Shown: positions 46,265-55,439, counted from the first letter of the stretch. The stretch: DNA of 64,000 nt from Komagataeibacter sucrofermentans DSM 15973 (GCF_040581405.1 NZ_CP137157.1:1368001-1432000); one strand, 5' to 3'. The notes: generated by a model from the letters alone, not told the origin. Numbers and translations are program-made.

Positions 46265-46503
46265 CCGCCTGTCACCGGCGGAATGAAGGCGACGTGATCG
46301 CCTTCGCGGAGCGGCTGATCCCATGGCGCGAATGCCGAATTGATCGCGACCCGCATGCGGGCCGGTTCAAGCGCAAAACCATAGGCGTCACGGAGTTCAT
46401 CATACAATATGGCTGCCGTAGGGGCCGGGGTCTGTCGTATTTCGTGCGCCCGTCCGGCTTCATCCTGAAGCTGGGCGAAATACTGCAACTCTATAGTGAG
46501 CAT
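46261..46503 (-). CDS. moaD: Molybdopterin synthase sulfur carrier MoaD
   Basis: An 80-residue ubiquitin-like protein that carries the thiocarboxylate for molybdopterin synthesis. It begins MLTIELQYFAQLQDEAG and ends with the required Gly-Gly (FIPPVTGG). The start overlaps the end of mobA by 13 bases and the stop overlaps moaE, so mobA-moaD-moaE are coupled. Confidence 0.92.
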   Translation of the reverse strand: MLTIELQYFAQLQDEAGRAHEIRQTPAPTAAILYDELRDAYGFALEPARMRVAINSAFAPWDQPLREGDHVAFIPPVTGG

Positions 46504-47120
46504 TTTAGGTCCTGTTCAGAACATCCGAGGCGTTGCAACACCCGGTTGCGTTCATCAGGTGCATTTACATTTTCCAGTGCACCTGGTTTTTTTACTTCAA
46601 GGAGGCGAACCGCAGAACCGCCGAGCATCTGGCGCGGCCGAATTTTCTGGTCCGCCGCCTGCCTGTTCAGGGCGGCCAGTGTCGCCGGCTCCCATATCGT
46701 GCAGAGCGGCTCAGGCAGTCCGTCGCTTTCACTCACATAAGCCGTGGCGGCCTGATCCGCATTGCGTTCATGTGCAAGGGTGGCAAGCGTCGTATCATCC
46801 AGCATTGGCAGGTCGCAGGCGACGACAAGCCACGCCACATCCGGGTAAGCGATATGAGCGGACAGCACGCCGACCATTGGCCCGCCCCCGAGCATGTCCT
46901 TTGTCTCCCGCCTGTCCACAATGCAGGGATAGGACGCCCGGAGCGGGTCAAACTGCTGATCGGGACGTATCGAGACAAAACAACGCTTTACATGCCGCGC
47001 CACGAGGTCAAAAGCGCGGGCAAGCTGCGGGCGACCACCATAAGGCAGCGCCGCCTTGTCGTGCCCCATGCGCCGACTTTCGCCGCCGGCCAGCACCAGC
47101 CCATACAGGAACGCTGTCAT
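46491..47120 (-). CDS. mobA: Molybdenum cofactor guanylyltransferase MobA
   Basis: MobA attaches GMP to Mo-molybdopterin to give the bis-MGD form used by DMSO-reductase-family enzymes such as the one at 48257. The 209-residue protein has the nucleotide loop LAGGESRRMGHDKAALPYGG at its start and WLVVACDLPML in the middle. MTAFLYGLVL was chosen as start because the glycine-rich loop follows at once. Confidence 0.9.
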   Translation of the reverse strand: MTAFLYGLVLAGGESRRMGHDKAALPYGGRPQLARAFDLVARHVKRCFVSIRPDQQFDPLRASYPCIVDRRETKDMLGGGPMVGVLSAHIAYPDVAWLVVACDLPMLDDTTLATLAHERNADQAATAYVSESDGLPEPLCTIWEPATLAALNRQAADQKIRPRQMLGGSAVRLLEVKKPGALENVNAPDERNRVLQRLGCSEQDLKCSL

Positions 47121-47165
47121 GGCTCGTGCCCCGGTAAATATTGGGGTGTGCACAGAAAATCCACG

Positions 47166-48242
47166 TTATCCCCCGATATAATGCATTTCGATTTTTTCCG
47201 GCGCGGACGCCTTTTCCCCGCCTCCCGATAATGCGGGCGGGTGCGTGCGCTCCTCACTGTAGCGATCGCTCCGGTGGCGCCACACCCGTGAGAGGGTTGC
47301 CCGCAGCCGTTCATCAATATCGTCATTCCCACGCAGGAGCGGGCGCAGGTCCGTGCCTGCTGTGGCGAAAAGGCAGGTGTAGAGCTTCCCATCAGAAGAC
47401 AGGCGTGCACGCGAGCACGCCCCACAGAATGGCGCGCTGACGGATGAGACGAACCCGATCTCCCCTGCCCCATCCACATAGCGATAACGACGGGCCACCT
47501 CGCCGCGATAGCGGGGCGGCAGCGGCTCAAGGGGCCAGCGTGCCGCGATGCGGGCGCGCAGTTCGCTGGAGGGCACGACATCGGCACGGTCCCACCCGTT
47601 GCGATTGCCCACGTCCATATATTCGATAAGCCGGACCGTCACGCCGGTATGCCGGAAGCGTGCCAGAATATCAGGCACGCCCGCGTCATTCACGCCCCGC
47701 TGGACCACGGTGTTGATCTTGACGCCGCCCTCAAAGCCTGCGGCACATGCAGCATCGATGCCCTTCAGCACGGCGGACAGGTCTCCCCTGCCGCCGCTCA
47801 TATGGGCAAAAACGGCGGGGTCAAGACTATCGAGGCTGACTGTCACGCGCCGCAGCCCCGCCTGCCGGAGTGCTGGTGCAAAACGGGGCAGCAGGACGCC
47901 ATTGGTTGTCAGTGCGACATCCTCAATGCCCGGCAGGGAGCTCAGGCGCTGCACCAGATCAGGCAGGCCGGCCCGCAGGAGAGGTTCCCCGCCGGTCAGC
48001 CGTATTTTGGTCACGCCCAGTTCGGCAGCCATGCGCGCGACCCGTTCGATTTCGTCAAAATCCAGCCGTTCCTTTGGTCCCAGAAACCGGAAGCCCTCGT
48101 GATAGGTGGCTTCGGGCATGCAGTAGGGGCACCGGAAGTTGCAGCGGTCCATGACCGAAATGCGCAGGTCGCGCAGCGGGCGGCCAAGCCGGTCAACAGG
48201 CGGCGCGGAACGGACCGCGCGGCTGTTCTGAGCGTCATCCAT
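47166..48242 (-). CDS. moaA: GTP 3',8-cyclase MoaA
   Basis: The radical SAM enzyme that starts molybdenum cofactor synthesis from GTP. The 358-residue protein has the N-terminal cluster motif CNFRCPYCMPE (about residue 35), LTGGEPLLR and the C-terminal cluster ligands in PFCGACSRARLSSDGKLYTC. It ends in Gly-Gly (MHYIGG), which is essential for MoaA activity. moaC, the partner gene, is not in this window. It is 14 bp after the molybdoenzyme gene. Confidence 0.95.
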   Translation of the reverse strand: MDDAQNSRAVRSAPPVDRLGRPLRDLRISVMDRCNFRCPYCMPEATYHEGFRFLGPKERLDFDEIERVARMAAELGVTKIRLTGGEPLLRAGLPDLVQRLSSLPGIEDVALTTNGVLLPRFAPALRQAGLRRVTVSLDSLDPAVFAHMSGGRGDLSAVLKGIDAACAAGFEGGVKINTVVQRGVNDAGVPDILARFRHTGVTVRLIEYMDVGNRNGWDRADVVPSSELRARIAARWPLEPLPPRYRGEVARRYRYVDGAGEIGFVSSVSAPFCGACSRARLSSDGKLYTCLFATAGTDLRPLLRGNDDIDERLRATLSRVWRHRSDRYSEERTHPPALSGGGEKASAPEKIEMHYIGG

Positions 48243-48256
48243 GGCCGCCTGCCCTG

Positions 48257-50560
48257 TCAGCCTGCAATCCGGATTGGCGGGGCGGATGCAACACTTTCCA
48301 CCACTTTTACCGGGATGGATTTGGCTGCGGGCGTTCCGCTGATCTCGTCAAAATAGTCGAGCGGCAGCAGCGGGTTCAACTCGGGGTAGTATCCGGCAAT
48401 GGCGCCACGCGGCATGGGGTAGTCGAGCACGTTCAGCCCATCGACATAGCGCCTGATCCCGTCATCGCTATAGGTTTCCAGCCCGATCACGTCCCCATTC
48501 GACAGGCCACGTTCGGCCATATCGTCCTTGTTCATGAACACGACAAGGCGGGTATTGTACACCCCACGATAGCGGTCGCTGTTGCTGTAGATGGTCGTAT
48601 TGTACTGGTCATGCGAACGGATGGTGGCCAGGCGCAGCATGGCCGCATCCTTCACCGGCACGTTGACTTCCAGCCCCGGCAGCACAAGGAAATTCGCCTT
48701 GCCATTGGGCGTCTTCCATACCCGGCGACGGGGCGGGATATCGAGGTGAAAACCATGCGGATCTTTGATCTTCTCGGAAAAATCAGCATAGATTTCAGGA
48801 TAGACCGCGGCAATCCTGTCCCGGATCAGGGTATAATCGACCATGTACTCCGCCCAGGGCGTGCGGGAGTTGGGCAGTGTTGCCATGGCCATGCGGCAGA
48901 CGATTTCTGTTTCCGGCAATACGTGTTCGGTTACGGGTTCGAACACGCCGCGCGATGCCGTCACGTTTGACATCGCATCCTCAATGGTCACGAACTGCTC
49001 GCCAGCCTGCGTGCGGATGATTTCCGAGCGGGCGACAACCGGCAGGATCAGCGCGTCCCTGCCATGCACCAGATGCCCCCGGTTCAGTTTCGTGGCCACG
49101 CCAACCGTGAGGTTGAGGTTGCGCATGGCGGCGTAGGAGCGCTCCGTATCGGGCACGGCGCGGATGAAATTGCCCCCCATGCCGAAGAACACCTTTGCGG
49201 TGCCCGCTTCCATGGCCTCGACCGCTTCCAGAACGTGGTGGCCGTGTTCGCGTGGCGGTTCAAACCCGAACACATCGCGCACGCGGTCCAGATAGGCCTC
49301 GGTCGGTTTTTCATCAATGCCCACCGTGCGGTCGCCCTGCACGTTGGAATGCCCACGGATCGGCGCGATACCGGCGCCCGGCTTGCCAAAATTGCCGCGC
49401 AGCAGAAGCAGGTTGGCGACCTGCTGGATCAGGCGGGATCCTTCCTGATGCTGCGTCAGCCCCATGCCGTAACAGATGATCGTGGCATTGGACTTCATGT
49501 AGATATCCGCAATTTTGCGGATCTGTGCCTCGGTTATGCCCGAGATGCGGGTAATCTCGTCCCAGCTACAGCCCATGGCATCATCACGCAGGGCGTCCAG
49601 CCCGGCGGTGTGTTCATGGATGAAGTCAAGGTCCAGCACCTTTTCGCCACGTGCTTCGGCCTCAAACAGCGCCTTCATCATGCCTTTGAATATGGCCAGG
49701 TCACCACCGATGCGCACATGCACAAATTCGCTGGAAATCGGGGTCGAGCCGAACGTGCCCATCTGCAGCACATCCTGCGGCTCGGTAAAGCGGATCAGCG
49801 CACGCTCCGGCATCGGGTTGATCAGCACGATCGGCACGCCGCGTTTGCGGGCTTCAACCAGGTTGGTCATCATGCGCGGCGAATTGGTGCCCGTATTCTG
49901 CCCTATGACAAAGATCGCCTCGGCATGCTCGAAATCGCCCATGACGATCGTGCCCTTGCCAATGCCGATGGCAGGTGCCAGGCCACGGCTGGTCGGCTCG
50001 TGGCACATGTTCGAGCAGTCGGGGAAATTGTTGGTGCCGAATTCGCGTACGAAGATTGAATAGAGGAACGCGGTCTCGTTCGCCGTGCGGCCCGATGTAT
50101 AGAACTCGGCCTGATGCGGGCTGTCGAGGGCGCGCAGGTGCTTGCCGATCAGGGCAAATGCGTCATCCCACGCCACTGGCACGTAGCGATCACTTTGGGC
50201 ATCGTAACGCATCGGCTCGGTCAGGCGGCCCTGCATTTCCAGCCAGTAATCGCTTTTCTGCATCAGTTCGGTGACGGTGTATTTTTCAAAGAACTCGCGT
50301 GTCACACGCCCCTTTGTCGCTTCATGCGCCAGTGCCTTGGCCCCGTTTTCACAGAACTCAAGCGTCTTGCGATGATCGGGGTCAGGGAATGCGCAACTGG
50401 GGCATTTGAAACCGCCGGGCTGGTTCATGGCCAGCAGCCCGCGTGATCCCTTGACCAGCACGCTCTGTTCCATCAGCACTTTTGCGGTCGCCCCGGCCGC
50501 ACCCCACCCGCCTGCCGGATGATGATAGGGTTTGTATTCGGGTGTTTTTTCGTTGCTCAT
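48257..50560 (-). CDS. FdhF/YdeP-family molybdopterin oxidoreductase (767 aa)
   Basis: A cytoplasmic bis-MGD oxidoreductase related to formate dehydrogenase alpha subunits and to E. coli YdeP. The N-terminus has GFKCPSCAFPDP, a cluster-type Cys pair, and FCENGAK. The molybdopterin domain includes YTSGRTANETAFLYSIFVRE, the possible Mo-ligand Cys region CSNMCHEPTSRG, FVIGQNTGTNSPRMM and LLLLRGNFGKPGAGIAP. The C-terminal molydop-binding domain begins near RLATIRSHDQYNTT. No signal peptide is present. Formate oxidation is suggested by fdhD next door, but YdeP-type enzymes have uncertain substrates. Confidence 0.9.
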   Translation of the reverse strand: MSNEKTPEYKPYHHPAGGWGAAGATAKVLMEQSVLVKGSRGLLAMNQPGGFKCPSCAFPDPDHRKTLEFCENGAKALAHEATKGRVTREFFEKYTVTELMQKSDYWLEMQGRLTEPMRYDAQSDRYVPVAWDDAFALIGKHLRALDSPHQAEFYTSGRTANETAFLYSIFVREFGTNNFPDCSNMCHEPTSRGLAPAIGIGKGTIVMGDFEHAEAIFVIGQNTGTNSPRMMTNLVEARKRGVPIVLINPMPERALIRFTEPQDVLQMGTFGSTPISSEFVHVRIGGDLAIFKGMMKALFEAEARGEKVLDLDFIHEHTAGLDALRDDAMGCSWDEITRISGITEAQIRKIADIYMKSNATIICYGMGLTQHQEGSRLIQQVANLLLLRGNFGKPGAGIAPIRGHSNVQGDRTVGIDEKPTEAYLDRVRDVFGFEPPREHGHHVLEAVEAMEAGTAKVFFGMGGNFIRAVPDTERSYAAMRNLNLTVGVATKLNRGHLVHGRDALILPVVARSEIIRTQAGEQFVTIEDAMSNVTASRGVFEPVTEHVLPETEIVCRMAMATLPNSRTPWAEYMVDYTLIRDRIAAVYPEIYADFSEKIKDPHGFHLDIPPRRRVWKTPNGKANFLVLPGLEVNVPVKDAAMLRLATIRSHDQYNTTIYSNSDRYRGVYNTRLVVFMNKDDMAERGLSNGDVIGLETYSDDGIRRYVDGLNVLDYPMPRGAIAGYYPELNPLLPLDYFDEISGTPAAKSIPVKVVESVASAPPIRIAG

Positions 50561-50578
50561 GATCTTGACCCTCTTCCT

Positions 50579-51091
50579 TCAGTTGGGCTGGCGGGCGTGG
50601 GCGTGCGATATGGCTGCGGCACCGGGGGCAGAACCCACATCATGCAGCAGGCCAAACTCCAGCATCGCTGGCACGAAATTTTCGTTTTCATGCTTCGAGC
50701 GGGCCAGCTTAACCAAAGCAAATCGCTGGAGCGGCAGCAGGGCAGCCCATTGCGTGGCCGTAGGCGGCGCTATGCCATCAGCCTGTGCCTGTATTTTGAC
50801 TGCCTCGGGCATCCGGCCTTCTTCGCGCCAGTCTTCCAGTCCGCGCACAGCGAGCGGGCGCAGCGGCTCGTCGCTGCGGGTTGCGATCAGGTGGGCGACC
50901 AGTTCGCGGTAGGTGGCCTGTTCGGGCACGGTTTCGCACGGCAGGTCGGTAAGCTTGCCCCTTTCCTCGCGCGTAAACCGGCTCCACTGGCGCAGGCTCA
51001 GTTTGATGCCGACGATGTCGAGCTTCTGCCGCGCGATCATGGGAATGCACCGCAGGGAGCCCGCGAAGTCACGTTCAAAGTCAAAAAGCAT
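50579..51091 (-). CDS. Nitrate-reductase-associated-type protein
   Basis: A 170-residue protein beginning MLFDFERDFAGSLRCIPMIA and containing KLDIVGIKLSLRQWSRFTRE. I recognise this as the family named for association with assimilatory nitrate reductases (PF09655 type). Biochemical function is unknown. It sits 18 bp before the molybdoenzyme gene. The frame is open 23 codons upstream of the chosen ATG, but the homologous part begins at MLFDF. Confidence 0.75.
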   Translation of the reverse strand: MLFDFERDFAGSLRCIPMIARQKLDIVGIKLSLRQWSRFTREERGKLTDLPCETVPEQATYRELVAHLIATRSDEPLRPLAVRGLEDWREEGRMPEAVKIQAQADGIAPPTATQWAALLPLQRFALVKLARSKHENENFVPAMLEFGLLHDVGSAPGAAAISHAHARQPN

Positions 51092-51146
51092 TGGACCAGA
51101 TCCCGTATTGGAGGGAGGGAAATGTCGGGCAGCCATGCCGCCCGGT

Positions 51147-51296
51147 TTATTTGGGAACAATCAGGTGCAGCAGCGACGCCGCCCCGAAAAACACGCTGGT
51201 GCTCAGCGACCAGATCGCAACGAACCATGCAATCCGCACGCCGGTGCGCGAGGGTGCGTCATCGCCATTGCCCCGGACGATCTCAGTGGTACCCAT
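51147..51296 (-). CDS. Small membrane protein next to cydB (DUF2474-like, 49 aa)
   Basis: The ATG lies inside the end of cydB (14-bp overlap). The product reads MGTTEIVRGNGDDAPSRTG and then one hydrophobic helix (IAWFVAIWSLSTSVFFGAAS) ending LIVPK. Short single-helix proteins of the DUF2474 type commonly follow cydAB/cioAB genes and are thought to act like CydX, stabilising the oxidase. Too short for most gene callers. Confidence 0.7.
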   Translation of the reverse strand: MGTTEIVRGNGDDAPSRTGVRIAWFVAIWSLSTSVFFGAASLLHLIVPK

Positions 51297-52302
51297 CGGT
51301 TTCCGTCACCTTTCCGCGAAAGACGTGGTAGGAATAGATCGTGTAGGTCAGGATGATCGGCAGCAGGATGGCGGTGCCAATCAACTGGAAGAACTGGCTC
51401 GATGGTGGGGATGATACATCCCACAGCGTCAGGCCCGGCGGCACGGCATAGGGCCACACCGTAATGCCCAGACCGGACAGGCACAGGAAGAACCAGCCCA
51501 GCGCGCACAGGAATGGCCCCTTCGAGTGCCCCCGGCGCAGCCCCATGACAAACAGCCTGCCCAGCACGACAACCAGAACCGGCACGGGGGCGACGAATGC
51601 GATGTTGGGCCAGTCGGTCCAGCGGCGCAGGTAGGGTGCGTGCAGCAGCGGCGTCCACAGGCTGACCGCCACGATGCCGATGAACAGGCCCACGGCCAGC
51701 CGGGCGGCCCAGCGGCGGCATGATGCCTCCAGCACGCCGGTGGTGCGCCAGATCAGCCACGTCGCCCCTAGCAGGGCATAACCGCACATGACCGACAGGC
51801 CACACAGGATGCTGAACGGCGTGAGCCAGTCGAGCGGGCCACCGGCAAAGGCGCCATCCACAACCTTGATGCCCTGCACCACGCCACCGAGGATCGTGCC
51901 CTGACAGAAGGCGGCGATGGCAGAGCCAGCCATGAAACCGGCATTCCACATCCCTTCCCTGCCCGTGCCGCGTGTCATGACACGGAATTCAAACGCCACG
52001 CCGCGAAAGATCAGTGCCAGCAGCATCAGCACGATCGGCAGGTAGAAGGCTGGCAGCAGGGTGGCGTAGGCACCGGGAAAGACGCCGTACAGCACGGCCC
52101 CGCCCAGCACCATCCACGTCTCGTTGCCATCCCATACGGGGGCGATGGTGTTGACCATCACATCCCGGCGGTCCGGGTGGCGTTCAAGCGCGAACAGCAT
52201 CCCGATGCCAAGGTCAAAGCCATCAAGCACCACATAGATCGAAATGGCGGCCACCAGAATCACGGCCCAGATTATGGGGAGCCAGTATGCGAAGTCCATC
52301 AT
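51283..52302 (-). CDS. cydB: Cytochrome bd-type quinol oxidase subunit II
   Basis: The 339-residue membrane subunit of a bd oxidase. It begins MMDFAYWLPIIWAVILVAAI and has YVVLDGFDLGIGMLFALE, PVWDGNETWMVLGGAVLY and FPGAYATLLPAFYLPIVLML. The last helices carry GTAILLPIILTYTIYSYHVF. All are typical, with about eight membrane segments. It starts three bases after the cydA stop. It resembles the cyanide-insensitive (CioB) group. Confidence 0.92.
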   Translation of the reverse strand: MMDFAYWLPIIWAVILVAAISIYVVLDGFDLGIGMLFALERHPDRRDVMVNTIAPVWDGNETWMVLGGAVLYGVFPGAYATLLPAFYLPIVLMLLALIFRGVAFEFRVMTRGTGREGMWNAGFMAGSAIAAFCQGTILGGVVQGIKVVDGAFAGGPLDWLTPFSILCGLSVMCGYALLGATWLIWRTTGVLEASCRRWAARLAVGLFIGIVAVSLWTPLLHAPYLRRWTDWPNIAFVAPVPVLVVVLGRLFVMGLRRGHSKGPFLCALGWFFLCLSGLGITVWPYAVPPGLTLWDVSSPPSSQFFQLIGTAILLPIILTYTIYSYHVFRGKVTETDGYH

Positions 52303-52305
52303 GCC

Positions 52306-53739
52306 TCAGGCTCCTTTGCCAGTAGAGGGATCAATCACGCCCGGATGCATGCGGGCTGCCAGAATCTCGGTCGCGAGGGAGGGCGGGGTATCGTGCTCAC
52401 CTTCCTGCGGCGCACGGCCCAGCATACGGACCAGAATGCCCAGGCCGGAGCCAAACACGAGCACATAGACCACCACGAACGCCGTCATTGAAAACGCCAT
52501 GGAGGACAGGGCAACCGGCGATACGCTGTCAGACGTGCGCAGCAGGCCATAGACGGTCCATGGCTGGCGGCCGACTTCCGTCGTGATCCAGCCGCACAGC
52601 AGGGCCAGGAAGCCCGCAGGCGCCATGCAGAGTGCGACACGGTGGAAGACCGGGTTGGTGAACAGGGTGCTGTTGCGCCGCAGCCACAAAGACCACAGTC
52701 CCACCAGCATCATCAGCATGCCAAGTGCGACCATGATGCGGAAGGAGAAGAAGATGACTGGCGAAGGCGGCCGCTGGTCACGCGGAAAGTCCTTCATGCC
52801 CGGTACCTTGCCGTTCAGGCTGTGTGTCAGGATCAGCGACCCGGCCAGCGGCAGTTTCACGGCATAATCCGTGTGTTCGGTCTTCATGTTGGGAATGCCG
52901 AACAGCAGTTCGGGCGCATGATCTTCCGAGACCCAGTCCCCTTCCATCGCGGCGATCTTGGCGGGCTGGTATTTGAGCGTGTTAAGCCCATGCGCGTCGC
53001 CTGCAAGGATCTGCAGCGGGGCCACGATCGCCGCCATCCACATGGCCATGGAGAACATGACCCGTACCGGCTCGCTGGAAAACTTCCCGGCCTTGCGGGC
53101 CTTCAGCATATGCCACGCCCCCGTGGCCCCCACGATGAAGGCAACCGACAGGAAAGCCGCCAGACCCATATGCACCAGGCGGAACGGAAAGGACGGGTTG
53201 AAGATGATGGCCAGCCAGTCAGCTGGCATGAAGCGCCCGGTGACCGGGTCTATGGTGTAGCCGCGCGGCGTCTGCATCCATGAATTGGAGGACAGGATCC
53301 ATGTCATGGAAATCAGGGTGCCGACCGATACGCAGCATGTGGCGGCAAAATGCAGTTTGCGCCCCACCTTGTTCATGCCGAACAGCATGACGCCGAGGAA
53401 GCCTGCCTCAAGGAAAAAGGCGGTCATGACTTCATAGGACAGCAGCACGCCGGTAATCGGCCCGGCCTTTTTGGAAAAGATCGACCAGTTGGTGCCAAAT
53501 TCATACGACATGACCAGTCCCGACACGACGCCCATGCCAAAGACGATGGAGAACACCTTGATCCAGTATCGGTAAAGGTCAAGGAATACGGGCCGTCCGG
53601 TCTTGAGCCACAGCCCTTCCAGCACGGCCAGATAGGCCGCCAGCCCGATGGAGAAGGCCGGAAAGATGATATGAACGCCTACGGTAAAGGCGAACTGAAA
53701 GCGCGCCAGAAGGAGTGCGGGGTCATGTGCGTACTGCAT
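52306..53739 (-). CDS. cydA: Cytochrome bd-type quinol oxidase subunit I
   Basis: The 477-residue heme-carrying subunit that oxidises quinol and reduces O2 at the inner membrane. The start MQYAHDPALLLARFQFAFTV has GGAAAG upstream. Heme-ligand regions are visible in VGVHIIFPAFSIG (His near residue 22) and RLVHMGLAAF (His near 187), and the quinol side shows GWITTEVGRQPWTVYG. The quinol-binding loop is short, as in CioA-type cyanide-insensitive oxidases. It is first in the leftward run with cydB, the DUF2474-like gene and the molybdenum genes. Such oxidases are the terminal oxidases favoured at low oxygen or in acid. Confidence 0.94.
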   Translation of the reverse strand: MQYAHDPALLLARFQFAFTVGVHIIFPAFSIGLAAYLAVLEGLWLKTGRPVFLDLYRYWIKVFSIVFGMGVVSGLVMSYEFGTNWSIFSKKAGPITGVLLSYEVMTAFFLEAGFLGVMLFGMNKVGRKLHFAATCCVSVGTLISMTWILSSNSWMQTPRGYTIDPVTGRFMPADWLAIIFNPSFPFRLVHMGLAAFLSVAFIVGATGAWHMLKARKAGKFSSEPVRVMFSMAMWMAAIVAPLQILAGDAHGLNTLKYQPAKIAAMEGDWVSEDHAPELLFGIPNMKTEHTDYAVKLPLAGSLILTHSLNGKVPGMKDFPRDQRPPSPVIFFSFRIMVALGMLMMLVGLWSLWLRRNSTLFTNPVFHRVALCMAPAGFLALLCGWITTEVGRQPWTVYGLLRTSDSVSPVALSSMAFSMTAFVVVYVLVFGSGLGILVRMLGRAPQEGEHDTPPSLATEILAARMHPGVIDPSTGKGA

Positions 53740-54368
53740 CGATACTTTCCAAAACTTATGCGAGAGAAATAGAAAATAGAAATAACTTCTCGGCATAGTG
53801 GTCCCGCAGGCATTGTACCGGCCTGAAAGGCTGGTATTGTGCTGCGGTGTCGTGGAAATGGTAGTAGATCAATCAGGCATATGACGTCCAAGAGGCATTA
53901 TACATAAGATCATAAGCAGTGCTTATGATCGCATCATTTATAGGAGATGTATGGTTATATCAAAATATAGACAATCAGAAATATTGATAACCGATCACGC
54001 GATATTTGGCGGATATCCCCTGTTTTCAGGCAGGAGGCAGTCTCCTCCCGCGACCTGATTATTCATTCTGGATATAATGTGGGTTAGGCAGGCCTGATCC
54101 AAAGACCTGTTATGTCTGCATCCCTGAGCAGATGAAATTGAATACGAAAGCCTGTTTGATAGCATCAAGACATCATCTGGCGGTTTTGTTCCGATCCGAA
54201 CTTCCGGAAGAGTGAGTGCCCGCACGCGACTTTTTTCGCCACGTCCGCGTTCGGTGTTCCGTCGATCGATCAGGGTCAGACCACTTTACGGCATGATCCT
54301 GATGTCATGCCAGTTCTCTATGGAGGATTGGAATGAGCAGGCTGCCGATGCTGAGCCGCGAGAAGCCA
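53740..54368. other. cydA upstream region and flank of a converging gene
   Basis: The first 260 bp are AT-rich and contain the 23-bp palindrome described separately; the cyd promoter should be here. The remainder (to 54368) contains short open frames on both strands with no ribosome site or protein-like character. I see no gene. Confidence 0.5.
53908..53930. promoter_or_regulatory. Perfect 23-bp palindrome upstream of cydA
   Basis: Arms GATCATAAGCA and TGCTTATGATC are perfect complements around a single central G, 169 bp upstream of the cydA start. No T-run follows, so an operator for a dimeric regulator is more likely than a terminator. Confidence 0.6.
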
Positions 54369-55439
54369 TTATGCCAGAAGACAGCGTGCCTCTTGCAGTT
54401 CTTCCTTCAGTTTGCCCATAAGCTGATCTACTGGCATGGCCCGCGCCATAGGGGCGCCCTGACCGGCCCAATAAGCACCAAAACCACTTTCACCACAGTT
54501 TCTGGCAGCTTTGTTGAGTGTTTTCCCCGCATCATAAGTAATGGGATAATCGGGAGCCGGTGGAATACCGACACTGTCATTCAGGCTCGTAAACCGGTTT
54601 TGAAGACAGCGCGCCGGCCGTCCTGAAATGAGGTCGGTCATGCGTGTATGAAACGCGGCAGGCCCTGCCAAAGCCGTTCGGTAATCTTCATCCGCGCCTG
54701 TCTCCGGGCAGAGAATGAAAGCCGTGCCCATCTGTGCCGCGACGGCCCCCAGGCCAAGGGCAGCCGCCATGCCTGCTCCATCCATGATCCCGCCCGCGGC
54801 AATCACCGGAATGCGGCATTGGCGCACAAGGAGGCGGGTCAGGGCAAATGTTCCCAGAGCATCGTCGTGACCCGCGGGATCGAAAATGCCACGATGGCCG
54901 CCCGCCTCGATCCCCTGCGCTACAATCGCATCCATTCCTGCGGTCTCGGCGGCGCGGGCTTCGTCCAGGCTGGTTACTGTTGCCAGCAAAACAGCGCCTG
55001 TTGCCTTCAGGGCCGAAACCGTCTCAGGCGAAGGAAGCCCGAAATGGAAACTGACGACCGGCGGCTTCATATGCAAAAGCATATCGAGCATGTCCGGATC
55101 ATCATTGAAGCTTCGGTAAATGGGATGCAGTTCGGCTGGCGGAACCGCACTGAACTCGGTAAACAGCGGTTTCAGCCAATCCAGCCATGCTTTGTTGCGG
55201 ACAGGGTCGATTTCCGGCGTCTTGTGCGCGAACAGGTTAACGTTGAAGGGAGCGGTCGTCTGCTGTCGTATCTGGCAGATCATCTCACGCGCGGCGGTGG
55301 CGCTGGCAGCCCCTACTCCGACTGAACCAAGCGCCCCGGCCTGAGACACCGCAGCGGCAAGGGCCGGAGTGGACACGCCTGCCATCGGCGCCTGCACCAA
55401 TGGAATTGTAAGGCCTAGCTGTTCAGGCCAGTTCATCAT
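54369..55439 (-). CDS. Nitronate monooxygenase-like FMN oxidoreductase
   Basis: A 356-residue TIM-barrel flavoprotein of the 2-nitropropane dioxygenase family. It opens with LGLTIPLVQAPMAGVSTPAL, then GALGSVGVGAAS, the FMN-binding GIEAGGHRGIFDPAGHDD and AAGGIMDGAGMAAALGLGA and the substrate-side MGTAFILCPETGAD. It would oxidise nitronates or act as an enoyl reductase or quinone reductase; these cannot be distinguished here. GGGAAAC lies just before the ATG. No operon partner is obvious. Confidence 0.88.
   Translation of the reverse strand: MMNWPEQLGLTIPLVQAPMAGVSTPALAAAVSQAGALGSVGVGAASATAAREMICQIRQQTTAPFNVNLFAHKTPEIDPVRNKAWLDWLKPLFTEFSAVPPAELHPIYRSFNDDPDMLDMLLHMKPPVVSFHFGLPSPETVSALKATGAVLLATVTSLDEARAAETAGMDAIVAQGIEAGGHRGIFDPAGHDDALGTFALTRLLVRQCRIPVIAAGGIMDGAGMAAALGLGAVAAQMGTAFILCPETGADEDYRTALAGPAAFHTRMTDLISGRPARCLQNRFTSLNDSVGIPPAPDYPITYDAGKTLNKAARNCGESGFGAYWAGQGAPMARAMPVDQLMGKLKEELQEARCLLA

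Noticed and set aside
49064-50059. A 331-codon plus-strand open frame opposite the molybdoenzyme gene
   Set aside because: It is a shadow of the highly conserved FdhF/YdeP-type gene; no motif or ribosome site supports it.
53970-53990. FNR/Anr-like box TTGATAACCGATCAC upstream of cydA
   Set aside because: The half-sites are five rather than four bases apart and the second is imperfect; it is also more than 230 bp from the gene.
54212-54421. 69-codon plus-strand frame between cydA and the nitronate monooxygenase-like gene
   Set aside because: No ribosome site and no protein-like pattern; it runs into the antisense strand of the neighbouring gene.
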